32,160 nt of DNA. Origin: Bdellovibrionales bacterium. Lineage in GTDB: Bacteria > Bdellovibrionota > Bdellovibrionia > Bdellovibrionales > UBA1609. Every line of letters starts with the position of its first letter. Within the stretch, counting starts at the first letter, position 1. The stretch lies in contig JAPPLG010000006.1 of NCBI GenBank assembly GCA_028819545.1, positions 1 to 32,160 on the forward strand, in the 5' to 3' direction. Positions 6,751-13,631 of this stretch are shown here, in pieces. The notes under the pieces were generated by a model, which saw nothing but the letters and a program-made list of their open reading frames with translations, made no database searches and had not been told where the DNA came from. The translations under genes and the position numbers were made by a program.

Positions 6751-7293
6751 ATGAGTGATAGTCAAAACAATAATTGTTGTAAAGTAACAGAAAAACTGAA
6801 AGGCAAGCTAAATTCATGTTGGTTAATTTGTTACTTCGCTGTAGTCATTATGTCGATATTATTTTTTAGTTGCACAATTTATCATTTAACATTTCAATTA
6901 AAAAATGAGAAAAACAGTAACTCACAAGAAGTTCACAATTGTTTAAATTTTGAACAAGCTGTGACACTAAATAATGAATCAAAATTTTTAATTGATACTA
7001 GCAACTCTAGATCGCAAGGTGTTTTATGGCTTATTGGATTTTTAACTTTGTCTATTTTAACACTGATCTTTTCCATGCCCATTTGTATCAGCTCTCGAGA
7101 AAAAAGATTGATGCAATTTTGTTTGGATTGTACAGAACTGAAAAACAAACATAATCAAGAACTAGGGAAACAAAGAACAGAACGAGTCGTGGAGCTAATA
7201 AAAAGATTCAAAGATGTAGAAGGTATACACATAGCTAAAGATTTGATTATAGACCTGATAGATAAAAAACCTAATGACAGTGGAAAACAGTAA
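6751..7293 (+). CDS. Two-TM membrane protein of unknown function, operon gene 1
   Basis: 180 aa from ATG 6751 (SD GAAGAGGA at 6737-6744). Topology: a short Cys/Asn-rich cytoplasmic N-terminus, TM1 (WLICYFAVVIMSILFFSCTIYH), a ~60-residue extracytoplasmic loop with one Cys, TM2 (VLWLIGFLTLSILTLIFSMPI), then a ~70-residue charged, probably helical cytoplasmic tail (REKRLMQFCLDC...ERVVELIKRFKDVEG). The stop overlaps the next ATG (TAATG). No family was recognised. It is the first of three coupled genes. Confidence 0.65.
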   Translation: MSDSQNNNCCKVTEKLKGKLNSCWLICYFAVVIMSILFFSCTIYHLTFQLKNEKNSNSQEVHNCLNFEQAVTLNNESKFLIDTSNSRSQGVLWLIGFLTLSILTLIFSMPICISSREKRLMQFCLDCTELKNKHNQELGKQRTERVVELIKRFKDVEGIHIAKDLIIDLIDKKPNDSGKQ

Positions 7294-7469
7294 TGAAAGA
7301 AACTAAGCATAAAATTTATAGAGACTCAGTTGAAAATTGGTTTTATCAAAAATTCATTAAAAATACAGTGAATGATAATTTTGTCACTCCGGCTGAAGCC
7401 TTGGATAAAGATTCTAACCAAGATCTTATGAGAAAAATAAACACGAAGATAAAAATCAATGGTAAATAG
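7293..7469 (+). CDS. Small 58-aa protein, operon gene 2
   Basis: Begins at the ATG that overlaps the upstream stop (TAATG at 7291-7295) and ends TAG 7467-7469, 2 bp before the next ATG. It encodes 'MKETKHKIYRDSVENWFYQK', 'FIKNTVNDNFVTPAEALDKD' and a basic tail 'MRKINTKIKINGK'. It is soluble and charged. The tight coupling on both sides is the main support. No homologue was recognised. Confidence 0.6.
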   Translation: MKETKHKIYRDSVENWFYQKFIKNTVNDNFVTPAEALDKDSNQDLMRKINTKIKINGK

Positions 7470-7471
7470 CT

Positions 7472-8227
7472 ATGCCACTTACTCTAGATAGTTTACTATG
7501 GGTGCTCCCAGGAATATGCTTTCTCTTTGCCTATCATCGTCTTAGAGATGTGGAAAGTGTGGAGTTCTCAAATTGGAACTATGTTTTTTTCATTGTTTTT
7601 ATTGGTGTCATTACAATATTACCTATTCGATATTTATTTAATGAACAAGGTTCTACAACTTTTTCTTTTGAGGTACTGGCTCTTTCTACAGTAGCAGGTT
7701 TTTTGTTACCTTTTATAATAAAATTTACTTTTATTCCTTTTGTTGATAAATTAGAAAAAGAACCAAACTTTTTTATTCCATCAACTTTCTGGAGTATTAT
7801 CTACTTTTTCTTTCCATTAGAGAACAGAGATAAGTTTATCAAAAATTGTATAGAGTATGAAGGTGAGGCTGTTTTAATTACAGTAGATGAACCTATATTG
7901 TTTAAGGGTAGTAGTAATAAGACACCATCTGATAAAAAAGACGATAGTAATGAGACAATAACCAACATTAAGTCTACTGTATTTCTTGGTATTTTAATAG
8001 AGTTTCCTTATGTAGCAACAAACTCTATTGACTCTCAAGTTATCCGTATACTTCCCTTATTAAGAGGGTACTATTACATAGAAAAAAACAAAGGTGAAGA
8101 AAAAATAAAATGGATAAGAAAATATACTCCAGAGGATGACTCCCTAGGAACTATTATTCCAAGAAACAAAATCATTCATTTCTGCTTGTATGACGAAAAA
8201 CAGCACGATGATATAATATTCCAATGA
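7472..8227 (+). CDS. Membrane-anchored protein, possibly DUF6338-like, operon gene 3
   Basis: 251 aa. Three N-terminal membrane segments (about residues 6-20, 36-55 and 68-92) are followed by 'FWSIIYFFFP' and a soluble C-terminal domain of ~130 residues. The latter has a strand-rich region 'STVFLGILIEFPYVATNSIDSQVIRILPLLRGYYY'. The 'LLWVLPGICFLFAY' start and layout recall DUF6338-type proteins, but this is a weak resemblance. It ends 6 bp from the convergent gene at 8234. Three coupled small membrane/soluble genes in an AT-rich block look like an accessory cassette; the function is unknown. Confidence 0.6.
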   Translation: MPLTLDSLLWVLPGICFLFAYHRLRDVESVEFSNWNYVFFIVFIGVITILPIRYLFNEQGSTTFSFEVLALSTVAGFLLPFIIKFTFIPFVDKLEKEPNFFIPSTFWSIIYFFFPLENRDKFIKNCIEYEGEAVLITVDEPILFKGSSNKTPSDKKDDSNETITNIKSTVFLGILIEFPYVATNSIDSQVIRILPLLRGYYYIEKNKGEEKIKWIRKYTPEDDSLGTIIPRNKIIHFCLYDEKQHDDIIFQ

Positions 8228-8233
8228 AAAAAA

Positions 8234-9589
8234 TTAACTTGGCGGATTTAAATCAAGGCTATTGTCATTAGTGACAGTATCATTAAACACACTTGTTCCT
8301 TCTCTATTTTTCTTTTCTAACATTAAGGTCTTTAGTGGTCTTTTCACTGTTTCAACACTAACACCTGCCTTTAAACAATTCAAAACACCACAAGCTTCTA
8401 AATAATTATCACATTGATAGAACTGCCCTTCAGCCCAAGGAAGTTTTAATAAATTATTTTTCATGGAATTTTTATTTTTCACTGCAATAACTTTAATCCC
8501 TTGATGTAACGCAGCTAAAACAGGAAGCCCTAAAATGCCATCAGGAATTACAATAGCGGAAATATCTTTCACAGAAAAAATATTGTCTAAATTGAACAGT
8601 TTTTTATTATTTATAATTCTTGGCGCCCTATGCAGTCCTTTTAAGACACAATGAAAAAAAGTATTAGAAACTACTTCAGGAGCTATCCTTGCATCAACAA
8701 CACCAAAATTAAGGTTGGATATTTTTTTACTTTCAAACATAGGCGCGTGAGCGGAAGGACAATTAAATTCAGAAGAAATAAAATGGGTGAGCATTGATTC
8801 CACAGCCCCCCAAGGATTTAACATATCTCCACCTGATTTGCTGTACTCATTGTGCAATTTTTCTTCAACTTTTATTTGAGTTGTGATGGCTACAGCATCA
8901 TAAAAGCCTTCTTTTTCTTTCAAAGTTTTATATAAATGTTCCAAATAAGAGATACGTCCAATTGCTTTATTTTCTGAAAGAAAACCTTCCATACATATTG
9001 AAGGGTTTAATATAGAAATATCAGCACTTAAACCCAAAGTAGCTCTAGCACCATTTACAGAGTTGACAGCCATTTCTTTAAACTCTCCCTTATTTTCAAG
9101 ATCATTATCTATAACAGTTAAAATTCTATTTTGACTAACTTCGTTTAAGGCAACTGTTCCCATTAAAAGGTGGGTAAGATGACTTCCTTCAACGTATAAG
9201 GCATTTTCTGGCATTTCATTTATATCAGATGCATTGACAGTATTTGGATGAGTGATAACTTTATCACATGAAGTCGAAAGTAATTTTAAGGTGGGGGTAC
9301 TATCTCCAGCATGACCTCCTATTTCACAACCAATCCCTGTTGGAACAATGAAACAGATATTAAATTTTTTCTGATTATGGAATTCTCTTTTATTAAAAGA
9401 AAAAATAGATTTTTTATTTTGAGGGAACTCTTCTCCAACTAGTAGATCTGCATAAAAGTAATCATTATCAAAATAATTAGTTATAAACCTCACAATTGTC
9501 TGATTAGGAAATATGTTTTTAACATATGCGTTTATTTCCTCAAAATTTATTGTAAAAGGAATTTTTACACTTTTCTCTAGACAATGCAT
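8234..9589 (-). CDS. DUF3326-like protein
   Basis: 451 aa. Conserved blocks: 'FIVPTGIGCEIGGHAGDSTP', 'SCDKVITHPNTVNASDINEM', 'NALYVEGSHLTHLLMGTV', 'NPWGAVESMLTH', 'CPSAHAPMFES', 'GVVDARIAPE' and 'HCVLKGLHRAPRI'. I recognise these as the DUF3326 family, best known from cyanobacteria and of unknown biochemical role. The many Gly/His/Asp motifs suggest a soluble enzyme. No signal peptide or membrane segment is seen. No clear SD precedes ATG 9589. It faces the three-gene membrane operon tail to tail. A link to nspC is speculation. Confidence 0.65.
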   Translation of the reverse strand: MHCLEKSVKIPFTINFEEINAYVKNIFPNQTIVRFITNYFDNDYFYADLLVGEEFPQNKKSIFSFNKREFHNQKKFNICFIVPTGIGCEIGGHAGDSTPTLKLLSTSCDKVITHPNTVNASDINEMPENALYVEGSHLTHLLMGTVALNEVSQNRILTVIDNDLENKGEFKEMAVNSVNGARATLGLSADISILNPSICMEGFLSENKAIGRISYLEHLYKTLKEKEGFYDAVAITTQIKVEEKLHNEYSKSGGDMLNPWGAVESMLTHFISSEFNCPSAHAPMFESKKISNLNFGVVDARIAPEVVSNTFFHCVLKGLHRAPRIINNKKLFNLDNIFSVKDISAIVIPDGILGLPVLAALHQGIKVIAVKNKNSMKNNLLKLPWAEGQFYQCDNYLEACGVLNCLKAGVSVETVKRPLKTLMLEKKNREGTSVFNDTVTNDNSLDLNPPS

Positions 9590-9595
9590 ATCTTA

Positions 9596-9956
9596 AGTGT
9601 ACGATGATAACTCTAATAAAGTAAAAGAATATGCAGTTAAAGACCTGCACGGAAGTCCATGACTCTACATTTATAAATCAACATAAATATTTTTTATGAA
9701 CTTATTTTGTACTGGATTTACTAATAAAGCTCCAAACCATTATTATTCAATTAAATACTATAAAAAATTCCATATTTGAAAAAAATCTTAAAAAGAAGAA
9801 TAGGAAAAGTTGAAAAAATAACAATATAAAAAATATCAAATCATGCATTATGCCTCAGCATACAAAGTTTTTAGTGTGCGGTGATCTGCTGTGATTTGCG
9901 GTGATTTTGTTTTAGACAAGATGCATAAAAACACCTAAAGAACCATCTATTCTTAA
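9596..9956. other. Gene-free AT-rich stretch upstream of the pilin body
   Basis: No supportable gene is seen on either strand. The notable content is three tandem 10-bp iterons (9878-9907), annotated separately. Confidence 0.6.
9878..9907 (+). repeat. Three 10-bp iterons GCGGTGATCT / GCTGTGATTT / GCGGTGATTT
   Basis: The copies are spaced exactly 10 bp, one helical turn, so a protein could bind all of them on one DNA face. The same octamer GCGGTGAT returns at 10994-11001 and inverted at 11022-11029, bracketing most of the split-pilin segment. Candidate binding sites for the XRE regulator at 10695 or for a recombination accessory protein. Confidence 0.6.
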
Positions 9957-10583
9957 GTCTCTCTAACAGTACTCATTCCCGCTTATAATGAGTACCGAAA
10001 GTCAGCAAAAAAGACTGCTTATAGGACTGATTTATTAGCATTACATAAAGGATGGATGGCCTTTGGGGTTGAACTAGATTCTTTTTGCGAAAGAGAAACT
10101 GTGCCAAGAGATGCTTCAATAAATAATGTAGGGATGCAATCTTTGGTCAGTAGTAAACTTTATGGGAATCTAACAACTGCTAGTTGTAGTGATTCTGCTC
10201 AAACTACATCTGCTGCCTGTGTAGGTAACTGGGATCATGATAGTAACGGATCAACTCCTGACGAAGCCCGTGTATGGACTCCTGCATCTACAGGGCCTGG
10301 TAAAGAAAACTTTATAGGCTTCTCAAGTGCTGGAACTGGTTGTAATTCTCCTGGGACAACAGCTCCCATACCTACTGCTAACTTACAAATAGTGGATGTG
10401 GTTGGTAGTTCACCTGCACCTGCCCAATGTCAATTATTAGTGACTGCCTATGAAATGGGTGTTGCTGGTCATTTATCTGGTGCAGATTTTATAGGAGTCT
10501 CTGTGAATAATAATGGTGTTGTTTCTGAAACTTCTGAAGGAACTTATGCGGTTGTGCAAGGTCCTGCTGGAGTTTGTATATAA
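9957..10583 (+). CDS. Type IV pilin body lacking its N-terminus (silent cassette)
   Basis: The open frame from the stop at 9954-9956 reads '...VLIPAYNEYRKSAKKTAYRT' and then continues through the internal ATG 10056 to a Thr/Ser/Gly-rich, Cys-containing globular domain ending 'VVQGPAGVCI'. 'IPAYNEYRKSAKK' is what follows the hydrophobic helix in type IVa pilins (IPAY--Y--RA-KS), and 'TDLLALHKGWMAFGVELD' continues the alpha-1 helix. The leader, cleavage Gly, Glu5 and helix are missing; the upstream bases (9957-9974) give 'VSLTVL', not a pilin N-terminus. No SD supports ATG 10056. The missing N-terminus lies inverted at 11171-11269. Joining at the shared ATT CCC GCT gives 32 + 24 + 175 = 231 aa. 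Confidence 0.8.
   Translation, partial: VSLTVLIPAYNEYRKSAKKTAYRTDLLALHKGWMAFGVELDSFCERETVPRDASINNVGMQSLVSSKLYGNLTTASCSDSAQTTSAACVGNWDHDSNGSTPDEARVWTPASTGPGKENFIGFSSAGTGCNSPGTTAPIPTANLQIVDVVGSSPAPAQCQLLVTAYEMGVAGHLSGADFIGVSVNNNGVVSETSEGTYAVVQGPAGVCI
9970..9994 (+). repeat. Inversion site 1: 25-bp palindromic-arm site
   Basis: Core ATTCCCGCTTA at 9975-9985. Perfect 9-bp arms GTACTCATT (9969-9977) and AATGAGTAC (9987-9995) surround CCCGCTTAT. Aligned to the reverse complement of site 2, 18 of 25 bases agree, with pattern TANNNATT, then CCCGCTTAN, then AATNNNTA. The right arm is pilin coding sequence (Asn-Glu-Tyr); the left arm is its exact inverse complement. Confidence 0.7.
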
Positions 10584-10590
10584 TTTAAAG

Positions 10591-10618
10591 GCTACGCCTT
10601 TGTTAATTTCAGCGTAGC
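10591..10618 (+). terminator. Hairpin after pilin body (GCTACGC / GCGTAGC)
   Basis: A 7-bp stem (10591-10597 with 10612-10618) and 14-nt loop starts 8 bp after the pilin stop, with AA/TT extending it around a bulge. No T-run follows, so it may stabilise the 3' end rather than terminate. Confidence 0.35.
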
Positions 10619-10625
10619 TTAATGA

Positions 10626-10680
10626 GGGCCGGAAGTATAAGGGAGAATTTGTTCCTCGCTCTTAGAACCCGGCCTTCTCT
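10626..10680 (+). other. Possible structured RNA element before the XRE gene
   Basis: GGCCGG (10627-10632) pairs with CCGGCC (10669-10674), closing a ~36-nt interior in which GAG and CTC can also pair. It is followed by TTCTCTTATTTTAT. The GC-rich stem stands out in AT-rich DNA. It could be a terminator, leader or small RNA. Confidence 0.3.
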
Positions 10681-10694
10681 TATTTTATAGAAAA

Positions 10695-10958
10695 ATGGCA
10701 AGACCTAAAAGATCAGAAGTTCAAATACAAGACAATATGCTAAAAGATCTTCTATCTGCTCTTTGTACCAATTTAAAAACTATTAGAGAATCAAAACAGA
10801 TGACACAAAAAGATTTAGCTTATAAATCCAAACTATCTCTTAGTACAATCACAGCAATAGAACAAAAAAGCTTACAAAATCTAAATCTCAGTACTCTTAC
10901 TGCCATATGTACAGCTTTAAAAATTAGCCCTATAGAGCTGTTAAGTACAAGATTATAA
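10695..10958 (+). CDS. XRE-family helix-turn-helix regulator
   Basis: 87 aa, a single HTH_3/Cro-C1 domain (about residues 22-82): 'LKTIRESKQMTQKDLAYKSK' (helices 1-2) and 'LSTITAIEQKSLQNLNLSTL' (recognition helix and beyond), ending 'LKISPIELL'. It binds DNA as a dimer. It has a basic N-terminus (ARPKRSE) and no sensor domain. No clear SD precedes the ATG. It sits inside the candidate invertible pilin segment, so its orientation and promoter context would flip with the pilin body. The GCGGTGAT motifs nearby are plausible operators. Confidence 0.8.
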   Translation: MARPKRSEVQIQDNMLKDLLSALCTNLKTIRESKQMTQKDLAYKSKLSLSTITAIEQKSLQNLNLSTLTAICTALKISPIELLSTRL

Positions 10959-10967
10959 ATAGACTTG

Positions 10968-11069
10968 AAATACGAAAAAACGCCTTAGTTTGTGCGGTGA
11001 TGATTCAATCAGTTAGAAAGAATCACCGCAAGCAATTAGGGTTGATATTTTGCATTAAATACGAAAAAA
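10968..11069. repeat. 13-bp direct repeats around a GCGGTGAT inverted repeat
   Basis: AAATACGAAAAAA occurs at 10968-10980 and 11057-11069. Between them GCGGTGAT (10994-11001) and ATCACCGC (11022-11029) form an inverted pair, extended by GATTC/GAATC. It lies downstream of the XRE gene, in the gene-poor right part of the invertible segment. Confidence 0.55.
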
Positions 11070-11162
11070 AGATGATTTTGCTAGGAGAAATAAAAAAGAT
11101 TGACAGATAAAGAGGATAAAAAAGAACAAAAAATGAATTAAAATTGAAGGATGAGTTATGAG

Positions 11163-11187
11163 TAGCAATTCTAAGCGGGAATTGCTA
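11163..11187 (-). repeat. Inversion site 2: 25-bp palindromic-arm site
   Basis: Forward-strand arms TAGCAATTC (11163-11171) and GAATTGCTA (11179-11187) are perfect 9-bp inverted repeats around TAAGCGG. The reverse complement carries the same ATTCCCGCTTA core (11172-11182) as site 1, in opposite orientation. One arm is coding (Ala-Ile-Pro of the prepilin helix); the other is its inverse complement and supplies the stop codon TAG. Confidence 0.7.
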
Positions 11188-11269
11188 TCGCAGCTAAAGT
11201 TCCCATGATGGCAACAACAACCATCAGTTCGACGAGAGAAAATCCTCGCCTTGATTTTAAAGTTTTCAT
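11171..11269 (-). CDS. Type IV prepilin N-terminal fragment (constant part)
   Basis: 32 aa: leader 'MKTLKSRRG', prepilin peptidase site G9^F10, methylated Phe, Glu at mature position 5 ('FSLVELMVVVAIMGTLAAIA'), then 'IPA' and a stop TAG at 11173-11171. A very strong SD, AAAGGAGG, sits 4 nt before ATG 11269. This is the complete export and assembly signal of a type IVa pilin with nothing attached. As it stands it would make only a leader plus a membrane helix. The break coincides exactly with the 11-bp core shared with the pilin body at 9975. Confidence 0.85.
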   Translation of the reverse strand: MKTLKSRRGFSLVELMVVVAIMGTLAAIAIPA

Positions 11270-11324
11270 AAAACCTCCTTTAAGTTTTACTTAGTTTTTT
11301 TTATGTTCCTCCTCGTTCTTTTGA

Positions 11325-11332
11325 TTATCGGC
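11325..11332 (-). promoter_or_regulatory. Possible sigma-28 (FliA) -10 element GCCGATAA
   Basis: An exact match to the FliA -10 octamer, pointing to the prepilin start about 55 nt downstream. The -35 region (TTGA at the right spacing rather than TAAA) is poor, so this may be chance. Confidence 0.35.
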
Positions 11333-11430
11333 TCTCTAGAAATATTCTCAAATGTTGTTTCCCTAAATCAACAAATATAGAGTTTTAGTGTCTTATTTTG
11401 AGAAATCTAAGCCTTTTGTCAGGGTTAAAT

Positions 11431-11455
11431 GGATTCTTGCCGGCGCCGGCAACTG
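11431..11455. repeat. Dispersed palindromic repeat, copy 1
   Basis: Contains the perfect 16-bp palindrome TTGCCGGCGCCGGCAA (11437-11452) preceded by GGATTC, the same left edge as the copy at 16148. Lies in the gap downstream of gloB. Confidence 0.5.
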
Positions 11456-11485
11456 AGTGCGTTATATCAGAGTCAAAGAGAGTAT

Positions 11486-12271
11486 TTAAAATTGATCTTT
11501 CATTAAGCGGATTTGTGCAAAAAGCTCTAACTCAGAAACAAAGTTATCCTCCATCCAGCTTTTCAGCTCTCTATGCGTAATGCTTTCAGGATTTTTAATA
11601 AAATATTTTGTTCTTAAAAAAGGATTGGTCTTTAATTCTTCTTCAAGAGAAAAAGGCACTGTGGATTTTTCCTGCTTTCTTTTTTCCCGAACATTTTTCA
11701 TCCTGTGAATCAAATCCTGATTGTTTCCATCTATCAGTAATGCAAACTCCGCATTGGCCTCCGAATACTCATGGCCGCAGTAAACCTGAGTCTCCGGAGG
11801 CAGTTGGCTTAGTTTATTTAAACTTTCAAACATTTGCTTTGCTGTGCCTTCAAAAAGCCTTCCGCAACCCATAGAAAACAAAGTGTCTCCTGAAAATAAT
11901 ATGGAAGAGGTTTTAAACCATAAAGCAATATGCCCTAAAGTGTGCCCTGGGATAAAAAGCACCTGGCAAACCTGATCCTCCCAAGTCCAATCCTGTTGAT
12001 CTTCCAGTTTTTGATCTATTTTTGGAATACGATAAGCATCTTTTGAAAAACCAAGAACCGGACTTTGCCATTTGCTTTTTAATTCTGCATTTCCCCCCAC
12101 ATGATCATGGTGATGATGAGTATTTAAAATAACATCCAAAGACCAATTTCTTTCTTGTAAGAATTGATTCACAGGGGGAGCGGTTGAAGGATCCACCACA
12201 GCAGTTTTGCCCTTTGTCCTCAGGACATGAATGTAATTGTCCTCTAAATCCGGAATTTGAAAAACCTGCAT
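11486..12271 (-). CDS. gloB: Hydroxyacylglutathione hydrolase (glyoxalase II)
   Basis: 261 aa. Metallo-beta-lactamase fold enzyme that hydrolyses S-lactoylglutathione to lactate and glutathione, the second step of methylglyoxal detoxification. The binuclear metal motif is 'THHHHDHVGG' (51-60), with more ligands in 'IPGHTLGHIALW', 'LFSGDTLFSMGCGRLFEG' and 'VYCGHEYSEANAEFAL'. The C-terminal helical domain with 'NPFLRTK' is the GloB substrate-binding part. Full length for the family. SD AAGGG precedes ATG 12271. It is monocistronic. A general thiol-ester hydrolase is the only real alternative. Confidence 0.9.
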   Translation of the reverse strand: MQVFQIPDLEDNYIHVLRTKGKTAVVDPSTAPPVNQFLQERNWSLDVILNTHHHHDHVGGNAELKSKWQSPVLGFSKDAYRIPKIDQKLEDQQDWTWEDQVCQVLFIPGHTLGHIALWFKTSSILFSGDTLFSMGCGRLFEGTAKQMFESLNKLSQLPPETQVYCGHEYSEANAEFALLIDGNNQDLIHRMKNVREKRKQEKSTVPFSLEEELKTNPFLRTKYFIKNPESITHRELKSWMEDNFVSELELFAQIRLMKDQF

Positions 12272-12341
12272 AACAGACCCTTACTTTGTCATACTTCAAC
12301 TTTTAAGTAAATAGATAAGAATATTCGTCGTATATGCAAGG

Positions 12342-12366
12342 TGGGTCCCTGCCTTCGCGGGAATGA
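12342..12366. repeat. Dispersed palindromic repeat, copy 2
   Basis: TGGGTCCCTGCCTTCGCGGG followed by AATGAC. It matches the widespread intergenic 'GTCATTCCCGCG..GCGGGAATCC' type of hairpin repeat, in the gloB-gltA gap. It also contains ATTCCCGC on the minus strand. Confidence 0.6.
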
Positions 12367-12447
12367 CTGTGTTTGATACAATAAACTTGACTGAATTCAA
12401 AAATAAAAGGAAACTTTATATTCTTAATTCACAAACAGGAGAAAGTT

Positions 12448-13554
12448 ATGTCTGGCAAAGGTTTAGCAGGTGTTGTGGTTGATTCCACATCCATTTCACA
12501 TATTATTCCCGAAAAAAGCTCCCTTCTTTATAGAGGCTATCCTGTTACCGAATTAGTTCAAAAAAAAGACTATCAGGATGTCGCTTTTCTATTATGGCAG
12601 GGGGAACTTCCCACCACCATGGACAAAGCGGCAAGAAAGATTGTTTTCAACAAATACGAAAAAGAAATAAAAGCAGACTATGAGCCCGTTGTTGAAGTTT
12701 TAAGAAAAATCCCAAAAGCACACCCAATGAGCGCACTTAGAACAGCCATTAGCCTTTTAGGCTGTCAGCCTCAAAACACCTGGGACAAAGACACTGATGA
12801 TATCATGAAAAAAGGCTTAAAGATGATTATGTGCGCTCCTATTTTTATAGCGGCTCATTACCGCTTTCGAAATGGAAAAGAATTTATCCCCCCACGTCCT
12901 GGAGTATCTTTAGCAGAAAATTTTCTTTATATGTGTTTTGGAAAAGACCCCTCCCCTATAATGGTGAAAACACTGGATCGTGTAATGATCCTATATGCCG
13001 AGCACGGTTTTAATGCCTCTACATTTACAGCAAGAGTAATTGCCTCTACAACCTCTGACGTGTTTAGCGCTGTCTGCGGAGCTATTGGATCTTTAAAAGG
13101 ACCTCTTCACGGAGGAGCCAATGAACAGGTGATGTACATGATGAAAGAAATTGGATCTGCTGACAATGTCGAAGCCTTCTTGTCCAAAGCTTTAGAAGAA
13201 AAAAGAAAAATCATGGGATTTGGCCATAGAGTTTACAAAAAAGGAGATGCCAGAGTTCCCTCCCTATATGAATGCGCTCAACTGCTTGCCAAAGAAACAA
13301 ATAATACACAATGGATGGAACTTTATTCAGCAATTGAAAAATATATGAAAGAGAAAAAAAATATTATGCCCAATGTAGATTTTCCGGCTGGCCCTGCCTT
13401 GTATATGATGGGACTTGATATTGATTTATTCACTCCGATTTTTGCTATGAGCAGAATTGCAGGCTGGGTGGCTCATATTGTTGAGCAAAAGAAGAATAAT
13501 CGCATTATCCGCCCCATGAGCTCTTATACAGGCCCTGCAGAAAGACATTTGTAA
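12448..13554 (+). CDS. gltA: Citrate synthase / 2-methylcitrate synthase
   Basis: 368 aa, the short citrate-synthase type. Condenses oxaloacetate with acetyl-CoA (or propionyl-CoA) at TCA entry or in the methylcitrate cycle. The catalytic triad is visible as H221 ('PLHGGANEQ'), H260 ('[13 protein letters not shown]') and D311 ('[11 protein letters not shown]'). '[13 protein letters not shown]' and '[12 protein letters not shown]' are conserved. The short length and absence of an NADH-binding N-terminal domain distinguish it from E. coli GltA. Sequence alone does not separate GltA from PrpC, and no prp genes are nearby. SD CAGGAG lies 7 nt upstream of the ATG. Confidence 0.9.
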   Translation: MSGKGLAGVVVDSTSISHIIPEKSSLLYRGYPVTELVQKKDYQDVAFLLWQGELPTTMDKAARKIVFNKYEKEIKADYEPVVEVLRKIPKAHPMSALRTAISLLGCQPQNTWDKDTDDIMKKGLKMIMCAPIFIAAHYRFRNGKEFIPPRPGVSLAENFLYMCFGKDPSPIMVKTLDRVMILYAEHGFNASTFTARVIASTTSDVFSAVCGAIGSLKGPLHGGANEQVMYMMKEIGSADNVEAFLSKALEEKRKIMGFGHRVYKKGDARVPSLYECAQLLAKETNNTQWMELYSAIEKYMKEKKNIMPNVDFPAGPALYMMGLDIDLFTPIFAMSRIAGWVAHIVEQKKNNRIIRPMSSYTGPAERHL

Positions 13555-13631
13555 ACGTTTCAGTTTTTATTTGCATTGTAAGAAAATTCAAGTTAAACAT
13601 TTTCATATTCAACACAAATGGAGTACTAGAA

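Larger units (their letters stand above)
9970..11187. mobile_element. Candidate invertible pilin segment (~1.2 kb)
   Basis: Bounded by two 25-bp inverted sites (9970-9994, 11163-11187). It contains the silent pilin body and an XRE regulator. The promoter-proximal pilin N-terminus lies just outside, at the right end. Inverting the segment restores a complete prepilin frame. The architecture (constant N-terminus outside, variable body inside, crossover in the conserved N-terminal codons) parallels the Moraxella Piv-driven pilin inversion. Here only one body is seen, so the outcome is ON/OFF rather than type switching. No invertase is encoded nearby. Confidence 0.65.

Noticed and set aside
9878-11069. 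CRISPR array or integron attC sites
   Set aside because: The repeats are short iterons or single inverted pairs without regular unique spacers, and no cas or integron integrase gene is present.
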